42,028 nt of DNA from Entrophospora sp. SA101 (Eukaryota > Glomeromycota > Glomeromycetes > Entrophosporales > Entrophosporaceae): contig CAUDNR010003624.1 in NCBI GenBank assembly GCA_958430865.1, positions 33,156-75,183 of the forward strand, written 5' to 3'. A program made the position numbers and the translations under genes. The notes below the pieces were generated by a model. It was not told the DNA's origin, did no database searches, and was given only the letters and a program-made list of their open reading frames with translations. Of this stretch, positions 33,173-42,028 are shown piece after piece (positions within the stretch are counted from its first letter, which is position 1; each line of letters opens with the position of its first letter).

Positions 33173-34111
33173 CATGCTTTATTTTTAGTAATAAATCCAA
33201 AAAACAGGATAAATGATAATGAGTAAAAATGTTTTTTAGCATGTTTAGCTAATAAACAATAAACAATTCAATTGTCAATTGATTAATAAAATGTTGCTTT
33301 TCTTATAAAAAGATGTGATTTTTTCAACCTTTTCAAAAAAAAATTTCTTCAATTTCCTTTGGCAAATCATAACAACCATTATAAGAAATCAAAAGAACAT
33401 TTTAAACTAAAAAAACAACTTTTTTCTCAAACATTTTTTTTTCATTTTGTCAATTTTGTTTTAGTTCACCATTTCAATGTTAATGCATACAAGCAAACAA
33501 AAAGCTCCCAGTGATGACAAAGTAGAGATTCTCACAAAAATATTAATAGAAACAGATATACCATATGCAGAATCTTCTAAAAATGAAAAGCAAACAAGGA
33601 CACAAACAAAGAACAACAACAAAAAAAAACCAAGTAAATATTTACCATTTATCTTCCTTTATTTTTTTAGGAATAGCACTTAATATATTTTTTTAAATAT
33701 CTAGAACATCCTTGTTCAACTTGTAAGGGACTGATCATTCATGTTCTTCAAGCAACCAATGTAAATTTCAAAAACATAATGCATCCAAATTTGTTCAAGA
33801 AAAAGGCACAAAATACAAATGATGCACAGTAAAAAAACTGGACTTGGAGGATTCCTTAAAGATAAAGATCTTGAGCCTGCAGTCCAAAAGTGCTGTTGAA
33901 AGAATGACTCGAATTGTTTTTGAAGGCTCTTGATTGGCTGGCCAAACAGCACTTTATCACGTGACCTTGGTGATCAATTTCCTTTTAACACAAGTGAAGA
34001 TACTTTCAAGTATATGAGACAATGTTTCCAAGCTGTAACTACATACCAGAATACCCCTGACACCCATCATAAATAATATTCGAAATACCCTCTACACACA
34101 ATATCAACCTT
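33173..34111. other. Decayed repeat DNA, no intact gene
   Basis: Short frames only. A Lys/Asn-rich frame at 33477-33683, and a downstream stretch reading HPCSTCKGLIIHVLQATN near 33710-33760, may be remnants of an element but match no family I can name. Confidence 0.4.
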
Positions 34112-34331
34112 GCATCAGGAAAACGTGTTTTTTGATACATATATTATATGTATATTATACATGTATTATTTTACATTACAGGTGATCTGCATATATATAT
34201 GTATAATTTGTGTGTACTTTATGGACATGTGTATTATATGTATATTATATGCAGATCACCTGTAATGTAAAATAATACACATATAATATACATTTAATAT
34301 GTGTATCAAAAAAAACCCATTTTCCTGATGC
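34112..34331. repeat. 220-bp snap-back inverted repeat
   Basis: The left arm (34112-34190) runs from GCATCAGGAAAA through TATTTTACATTACAGGTGAT to CTGC. The right arm (34251-34331) is its reverse complement with few differences, separated by a 60-bp AT-rich loop. A transcript would form a long hairpin. It is probably a fold-back transposon. Confidence 0.8.
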
Positions 34332-34582
34332 TGAGGAATGGATTGACAAATAAAAAATAATTAGGACAACTTCTCTCCTCTGCTGCATCATAAAATCCTG
34401 CACACCTTTACCAAGCATAATCAGCAACATGGTCTTTGTCACTTCACACTTCTGCCCGAATACTCTTTCCAACAAAAGTACATATTACTGATGCTTTATA
34501 TTACATGTACAAATCAGTTGAAAAATTAGGAGTAACAACCATTCAAAGATTTAGAGCTGAAAAGTAAACTTGATGGATGGAA

Positions 34583-35402
34583 GCATTTAATATTAATAAA
34601 GTCATCACCCAAAACCGAATCTTTGCTTACTCCATACAAATTGATGGTCTGCAGAAGAATGTTGATGATGATAAAGAGGATGTTGATGAAGTATCAAATA
34701 TTGATTTGAATGAATGCAAAGTATTTGGACTGGATCCTGGAAGAACGATTGAATAAAAAAATTGTGAGTTTGTTCCAACAAGGAGTATTGGAACTTAGCA
34801 GGGTTTGTTTGTGCTCGTAAAAAATGTGAGTTGTGGTTGGAAAAAAATCAATATCTTCAGGCTATTATTCAAGGCAAGCTATACTTTGTCAATTTAATTT
34901 GCTGTTAAACAAGAATATCATTGAATAATATTACATACCTTTCGCCTAATACCAATACAAAACCTAAGATATTCTGATATAATACTTGATTTTTATGGTG
35001 AACATTGCTGGTGTCAATTGTGATGGAAATCTTTTATTAATAAGCAGAGGCCTTTGATATTCTGTGCAAGAGAATAACAAATAGTAATGGTGACAATACA
35101 GTTGTTGCATTTGGTGATGGTAAATTCTCATCAACATCATGTGGGCATGCTCCAGGCCTCTAAAAGAATTTTACCAAGAGCTTTCTAGACACTGCAAGAT
35201 GGTGAACATTGATGAGTTCCATACTTCCTCAGTCTGTTCTTTGTGTGATGGGTGGTTTGATAAGCATCAAAAATTTTGGTCTTTCAGAGTCTGCAAATTA
35301 GTCTATCTGACACATTGTAATCAAGATGTTAATGCTACCCATAACATAAGGAACATTTTTTTGCACACAACACTTATGGAGAGAGACCTGATTCATTTAT
35401 AA
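34583..35402 (+). pseudogene. Fanzor (eukaryotic TnpB) relic, longer copy 2
   Basis: More complete than copy 1. At 34583-34650 it reads FNINKVITQNRIFAYSIQID then G (Fanzor has a R-x-F-xx-xI-xTDG block). At 34721-34747 VFGLDPGRT is the RuvC-I block with its catalytic Asp. CELWLEKNQ follows near 34830, then VVAFGDGKFSSTSCGHAP at about 35101, the zinc-finger start VNIDEFHTSSVCSLC and the RuvC-III block NQDVNATHNI. Stops and frameshifts separate these pieces, so it is dead. Fanzors are RNA-guided DNA nucleases of eukaryotic mobile elements. An intact relative elsewhere in this genome would be expected if the copies spread recently. Confidence 0.75.
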
Positions 35403-35764
35403 GGGGGACTTACTGACCTCTCTGCTGTTATTTTAAATGTGACAGGGTATGTCTAGCTGGTGGCAGCAGCAGCAATGATGATTTTCTATGAAGTCACAAT
35501 TAGTTATAGGGAGGATTTGAATCTTCCTAATTTAGTGTACAATATATTTTTATTTATTTATAAAGACAATTTATTAATGAAAATGAAACAACAATTCATT
35601 GAGCACTTACTTATACATTACTAATTTTTCTTATAAAATAAATATTACCATAACAAATAATAAATATAATTAATATAATTAATATCTACAAACAATAAAA
35701 ATTAAATAAATAAATAATCATTATACCATCAATGACAGTATTATTAATTTTTTTTTTAATAAGA

Positions 35765-38430
35765 TTAACTGGCATAAATATCAATTTTCATCCCCTTTAA
35801 CACTTCACCAGCTTTTGGATGTCTATTTAAAGCTGCCAATTTCAAATATTTAACTCCTACTACTGGATCTTTTGTAACACCAAGTTTTCCATTAATATAC
35901 ATATCACCCAAATTAAATTGGGCTGTGGGATTTGAATTATCAGCAGCCAATTTAAGATATCGGATAAATTCATCTTTGTTAAACTTGGTTTTATTTTCAA
36001 CTAATGAGAATGCATATCTTAATTGTGCATCAGGAACACCTTCATCAGCTGCTTCCTTAAACAATTTAGCTGCTGCCATTCTATCTTTGTAACCACCATA
36101 TCCTTCCCACAAATAATATCCTTTCCAATATTTTGCACCTGAATTTTTAAGTTCAGCATTTGCTTGAAAACATGTCCATGCTGTTTTGTGATCTTTTGCT
36201 TTATGAGCTTTAATACCTTCATCAAGAGTCATAATTTGTGTAATTACACTAGCTTGAGATTGTTCGTTGATTTGACTATTATCAACATCTTCATCACTTA
36301 CAGAAATAGGTTTCTGGCCTTGTTTTAAAGATCCATCAAAATCAATGGTTTTTGATGGGAATAGGCCTGATTCAGTAAGAGAACTAGGGTGTTGTGAATA
36401 TAAACGGTCTAATTGAAGGAAAATATTCTGAAGTGATGATCTTAATAATGGATCATCTTCCCATGCTTTTTTTTGATTTTTTAAATATTTACAAATCAGA
36501 TGATATAATAACAATAAGTTACAAAATATTAATTTCAAATAAATAATTTGTTTGTATGTTAAATTATTAATCTTACCTCCTCTTATAATTTTAGCATAAT
36601 CTTCTTGAAGGCTTTTGGTGTCAGAATCTGTCTCACCAAATCGTATGTTTTCTCTACCACCATCTAATACATATGACCTAACTTTTGACATATCCCATTT
36701 TTCATAGGGAACTCTTTCAAAAGCAAGTTCCCAAAGCAACATACCAAAGCTATATAGAAATGGTATAAATCATTAAAATTATTAATCAATAAATTACTGA
36801 ATTACATAAATATTGATTTTTTTTAAAAAAAAATATACCTGAAAATTTCGCATTTAAAGTTATAAGATTGTCTTGGACCATATCTCAATTTTTCAGGAGC
36901 CAGCCAATGAACAATTTCTGTTGTATTTTTCACATCGGAAGTTACACCACTAGTATGACGAGCATAATCAAATTTAGCAATTTTTGATTTACGATTTTTG
37001 TCCATCTTTTATTATTATTATTAAAATAAATAATATATAAATAATATATTAATATTAAATAAATAATATATAAATAATATATTAATATTAAATAAATAAT
37101 ATAATAATTACTATTATTATTATTAATTAATAATTAACCAATAATAATATTTAATAATAATATTATTATTTAATAATAATTACCATAATATTATCACAAC
37201 GAATATCATGATGAAGAATTAAACATGAATGCAAGAATGTAAGGCCACGACAAATTTCAAGAGCTATTTCAACTTTAGCACGCCATCCAATATCAAATTT
37301 TTCATAGACTTCTTTTAAGCTGCCCAATTCTGCCCATTCAAGCACCATCACTTGTGCACCATCAACAGTTGAAAGACCATAAAATTTTATTATATTATCT
37401 GACTCACGTAGCTTTCCTAAAATAGTAAATAGACCCTGTACTTTTTGATAGTCTTGTGGCTTTTCCTCTTCATTGGGTATTGTGACAGTTTTGCATGCAA
37501 CATCTATTGGACCCGGTTTTTTCAGAATTTTCTTAATAATATAAGGTGCTTTTCCTCGACGATCAGTTTTTTTTGGATACATAGGATCTTCTAACTCAGT
37601 TGGTGATATTTGAGCTGCTTTGATGGGATTGTCATTAGGTTGTGCATTTTTATTATTATCCATTGAATCAATTTGACCTTTTATAATCAAAACTTCTTGA
37701 AGTACTGTATTGAGTTGTTTATTATTATCAACAATGTTACCATGAATAGCATCTAAAAACTGGATTATTTTTAATTAAGAAAACTTAAGTGGGAAAAAAA
37801 ATAATATTAACAGTAATAGTAATATATAATATATAAATAATCAACCTTATTCATTTCATCAAGATCTTCCTTTAAACTTTTTTGATCAATTTCACTTTGT
37901 CTCTGAGCAGACACTGTTAGTGTGAAATGTAAATCACTCATAACAGAATCAAAATCCTTGGCAAGTGATTCAAATTTGTCTTTAACACTACCTGCATTCA
38001 AAAATCTTTTGTATCCATGAAGTTGAGTTACCTGTTCAAGGAAAGCTTTCACTTGTCTCAAAACCTCAGTAAAACGCAGAAAATTTTTATAGTATGTCTC
38101 GTCCTGAAATGTTTTTAGATTCTCTTCTTTTCTTCGTTGTAAATATTTAACTGATGATTGAGCAGCTTCTACGCGATCAAGAAAAGCATTGCAAATTTTT
38201 TTATTATACTGAGCATTTTCATAAACTTTAATTATTTCCCCCACCAAAACAGTTACAATGCCTATAAGTGGAACAAATGGTTTAACAGCTTCACCGACTG
38301 CACCAACTACGTTAACCACCTGTTTAACTGATTCTAAATTACTACTAGTGGCCACTGAAGAAATATTCTGAGCAAATTCTATTGCATTATTCACGCCCTC
38401 TGTAACATCTCCAAAAGAGCTTCTTGACAT
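35765..38430 (-). CDS. MLKL-like helical bundle + pseudokinase + Sel1 protein, copy 2
   Basis: Letter-identical in the compared exons to the gene at 22838-25503. Exons by offset are 38430-37846, 37759-37184, 37005-36839, 36749-36577 and 36465-35765, giving 733 residues. The loss of the DFG Asp is present here too. See copy 1 for domains. No copy-specific change was seen, so both would encode the same protein if the duplication is real. Confidence 0.82.
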
Positions 38431-38661
38431 GTTTTCTTTTTTTGGAAGCGTTAATTTTCTTAATTTCTTAATTTTTAAATAATTTTTATTTATTTCTTCT
38501 AGAGAAAAAGTTTAAAACAAAAAAAAAAAATATGTTGTGCGACATATTATTTCCTTTAATAATATTCTTATTATGCTCTAAATTAGAAATATTTATTGTA
38601 TTGAATTAAGTAAATGGTAAAGATCGACGAACTTGATGTAACAATACTAAAAATATGTTTT

Positions 38662-41436
38662 TTAATACAAGGCAACAACTTGTCCATCACCTCTAAGGTC
38701 ACTACCACCAGCTAAAACACCTTTACCCGATCTTTTATCAATGGTTCGTTCAATGATTTGGCCTCTACCAAACATCTTTCTATTCCAACCTTTCACAATC
38801 TTCACATCATGACCGAGTTTTCTCAGTTCTTGTACAACATTCTCATCAATTCCTTCTTCCACAAATATTGGGGAAGTAAAAACTTCTTGAACTTTTTTTG
38901 GAGTTCCAATACATATTCGTGGTGCATCCAGTGCTGTCTGTAGATTCATACTATGATGTAACAAGTTCAAGATAACTTGCACATGCCCTTGTGGCTTTAA
39001 ACATTCCCAAAAAAAAAAAATAGTTTAATCGATTGATTTCAGATTGATTGTAGATTTATCATATAATTTCATAAATATAATTATCAATTGATATAATCGA
39101 TATATAAATACCTGCATAAATCCCCCCATAACTATTGTTAATATTAAATAAATAGTATTTTAAAAATAATATTTTTTTTTAACAAGATGATAAAAATTTT
39201 TATTTAAAAAGAAAAAATATTACCTCCGAAAGTTAACCATAACTCATTTCCTTTTGTCACCATTGAAGGTATTATAGTATGATATGGTCGTTTGGATGGT
39301 TCAAGACAATTTGGATGTCCTTCTTTTAATACAAATCCCACTCCGCGACTTTGAAGTGAGAAACCACAACCTTTTGGAATTGCTGCCTACAAAATTAATA
39401 AATTAACCGATAAATTAATATATATATATATTAATATATATTGAATTATGAAAAAATAAATTAAAGGAGAAATTTACCGTTCCAAATCCCAAATAATTTG
39501 AATTCTTTTTAAAACAATTTCATTAAAAAATATAATTTAAATATAATAATAATAATAATAAATGTTTAAAAGTTCCTTAACATACAATAAAACTACACGC
39601 ATTTCCTTCTTTATCTACTACTGAAAAATATACAGTATCGCTCGAGTTAATAGGCGATCCTTTTTGAACATCTACAGAAGCCTTTGTAGGATCAAAAAGT
39701 TTTGCTCGCGATGAAAGATATTCCTACATTGTACATTATATATAAATAAAATATTTTACTGAATTTATTATATAATAAATTTTTATCGCACCTTTGATAG
39801 CAATTCCTTTACAGGAACATTGTGAACGTCAGGGTCTGTCACATAATATGTAGAATCAGCAAATGCTAGTCGCAAGCTTTCAATTAACGCGTGTAAATAT
39901 TCCGCAGAATTATGTTCAAGTTTTTGAATCTCAGGAATTTTTCCAGATTCTTGAAGCGATTCCAGAATACCTAATGCTATCAAGGCAGTTATACCTTGTC
40001 CATTTGGCGGACATTCCCAAACAGTAACACCTTTATAATTAATGCTAATAGGTTCCACACGAGTTGTGGTGTGAGATTCAAGATCTTCTAAAGACATTAA
40101 ACCTCCTTTAGATTCCATTAAATCAACAATTGCCTGAGCAACACGACCTTTAAATTAAAATTATCTATCAATGAGTATCAAAACAATAATAATTTGCAAA
40201 AGGTTACATAAATTGTGCTAATTTTTTACCTTTATAAAATCCATCCTTTCCTTTTTCAGCCAAATCTCTAAATGTCCTATGTATAATTAATAATTGTTAT
40301 ATTGTTATTATAATATTTATAAAAAAAAATTTTTACAGAGTGCTTTGTTAAAATCATACCTAGCCAGGGTTGGAAGATAGATAATTTCGCCTGTTACTGG
40401 TGCACGACCATCAATTAACAATTCATGCGCATTTGGTGATGCTTTAAGAAGACTATCTTCTCCATTCTTCCACTATTTTTTTTTAAATAATAAATGTGCA
40501 TATTAATAATTTATCGATTAATAATATTTTTTATTTGAGAAAAAATACACACACCTGCCATGCACTTATTTCTGAAACCAGATAACCATTTTCAGCCAAA
40601 TCAATAGCAGGCTTTAAAATTTCAATCATTTTCAATTTACCACTACCAAACCAATCCACAGTATCAATCCATCCAGCAGCAGCACCGGGAACTGTTGCAG
40701 AATTGATATTGGAGTGAGGCATACGATCATCACCGATTCCAACAACATCTCTTATGTATTGCAAAGTAAGTTTTTTAGGAGATCTAGATTTTATAACAAA
40801 TGATGATAAATAACTCTCGATGATAAAGTCACAAATTTTCAGAATAAAAAATTTTATACGATTACCTTCCTGATCCATTCAAACCATGTACTTTTTTTGT
40901 TTTTGCATCGTAAAACAAACAAAAACAATCACCACCGATACCGGTTGATGATGGTTCTAATATAAATACATGTGTCATGTGTGTACATCTTTACATATAT
41001 ATATATAATATGCACACAGATATCATCTGTGGAAAAAAATTTTATAAGAAAAATTATAAATTTAAATTTAAAATAATTATAAAAATTGATTAACAAACCA
41101 GTAGCTACTGCAGCATCCTAAATATCAACGAGAAAAAAGAACGATGAATTATTTTTTTTTTATTTATAAATCAACGGTAATAACTAACGCATCATGCTTT
41201 ATTTCTTTTTATTACCGCAGCATTGCCACCCTTTCTTAAAATTTCTAAGCCTACTTGACTTGCTAATGGTTGACTAACAAAAAACAAAAAAGGTTTATTA
41301 TTTTTTTATGAAATCTTTGTTCTTTCTTTCTTGCAATTTACCTGCTTGCAACCATGCCATTAATGCCATAAACCACAGACCTACGTGAAGGAAAACGAGC
41401 AAAATTATTATTATTATTATTATGAATAGTAGTCAT
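38662..41436 (-). CDS. Gamma-glutamyltranspeptidase-family protein, copy 2, micro-exon deleted
   Basis: Same gene as at 25735-28569 with all exons except the fourth. A 60-bp deletion between 12-bp direct repeats (AAAAAAATTTTA) removed the 21-bp micro-exon and its splice sites. The donor after GATGCTGCAGTAGCTACTG and the next acceptor remain, and 21 is divisible by three. Splicing across would thus keep the frame and give 562 residues, lacking AAALNVT in the conserved segment between VAT and EPSSTGIGG. That segment is part of the N-terminal fold of the family, so the product may misfold. All other landmarks, including the nucleophile Thr, are unchanged. Confidence 0.85.
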
Positions 41437-41466
41437 GATTTTTTATCTCAAAATTCGGATAATTCA

Positions 41467-41765
41467 GGGTTTAAAATGAACCACAAGTTTAACTGGGGGT
41501 CAAACTGCGGTTCTATATTAATATGTTGATCGTAGCGTCTTTGTCCCCGTTTTTTAGTGGTAGCTTCTCAGAATAGAAAGACAGCAATGTGTAATATCAC
41601 GATATCATAAAATAAATCAAGTGTTAGAATTTTTGACAATTGGTAAAAAGTCACTTCTATTCAACCAGTGATAATATATATATACTGTATATATAATTGA
41701 ACCATAGTTTGAATCGTGATTTAGTATGTAAATAGTAAACGGTGTGTGGTTCATGGGTCAAACCC
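41467..41765. repeat. MITE-like element, copy 2
   Basis: Identical to 28600-28898 at the inverted-repeat ends, and in the same position relative to the transpeptidase start. Confidence 0.55.
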
Positions 41766-41885
41766 AGCAGTTTATTAACCGAGCTGATCCCATTCCGAAA
41801 AAAGAAGTAAAATAAAAATTATGCCAGAATACTAATACCATGTAGTAAATCGGAAATTCTGATCACTCTTTATTATTATTATATA

Positions 41886-42028
41886 CAGTCACTGGAAAAA
41901 AGTATCGCTTCACCTGATGATCGGCGAAAATAATTGAATAACTCCGGTGACATAAAAAGTCATTATTTTACTAATCAAGTCGATGTTGTGTAATAACAAA
42001 AAAATCTTTTTCATAATGAATTCTATAA
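41886..42028 (+). mobile_element. Left end of a Tc1-like element, cut by the window end
   Basis: TA followed by CAGTCACTGGAAAAAAGTAT, as at 29019. The element is truncated at the end of the sequence. Confidence 0.6.

Larger units (their letters stand above)
35048..42028. repeat. Large duplication, copy 2 (pairs with 22121-29161)
   Basis: Same order, strand and sequence as copy 1, 60 bp shorter because of the deletion within 28106-28177 of copy 1. It ends at the window edge on the same base at which copy 1 meets the N run. The spacer 35403-35764 equals 22476-22837. Confidence 0.95.

Overview
The window looks like nuclear DNA of an arbuscular mycorrhizal fungus (Glomeromycotina, Rhizophagus-like). 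This is inferred from the strongly AT-rich sequence, short GT-AG introns, Asn-rich low-complexity proteins, an F-box gene of the type expanded in these fungi, a kinase-like gene with Sel1 repeats, and dense transposon debris. No database search was possible. Gene models below were built by hand from reading frames, splice sites and remembered family motifs.

Layout. 1-5155: 3' exon of a GH31 alpha-glucosidase (minus strand) with no 5' part found, followed by MITE-like repeats. 5156-6595: single-exon F-box protein (minus). 6726-12122: complete 15-exon gene for RalGAP subunit beta (plus), the best conserved gene here. 12.7-13.5 kb: broken Tc1/mariner transposase with a repeat inserted in it. 13991-17251: two-exon protein with about 21 AT-hook cores on Asn-rich linkers. 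17.7-19.6 kb: composite island on the minus strand, with a TnpB/Fanzor-like tail, a frameshifted geminivirus/genomovirus-type Rep relic in GC-richer DNA, and a transposase N-terminal relic placed so that a canonical intron would splice it in frame to the Rep. 19.8-21.3 kb: hAT-like element, a TA-flanked MITE, and an LTR-like promoter with four 13-bp dyads at exactly 19-bp spacing.

22.1-29.2 kb and 35.0-42.0 kb are two practically identical copies of one block. Each holds the end of a Fanzor (eukaryotic TnpB) relic, a gene for an MLKL-like helical bundle plus pseudokinase plus Sel1 protein, and a 14-exon gamma-glutamyltranspeptidase-like gene. Copy 1 stops at a 10-N gap and copy 2 stops at the window end on the same base, inside a Tc1-like end. 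This suggests an assembly or haplotype duplication. Copy 2 lacks 60 bp that contain a 21-bp micro-exon of the transpeptidase.

Between the copies lie two related LTR-derived repeats. They flank the first exon of a cytochrome b5/acyl-CoA dehydrogenase fusion that has no 3' part here. A 220-bp snap-back repeat follows, then the longer Fanzor relic.

The most interesting items are the MLKL-like pseudokinase, the Fanzor relics at the duplication junction, the transposase/Rep splice arrangement, the AT-hook array and the 19-bp dyad array. No operon-like or pathway linkage joins the genes: they are unrelated housekeeping or accessory genes separated by mobile DNA.
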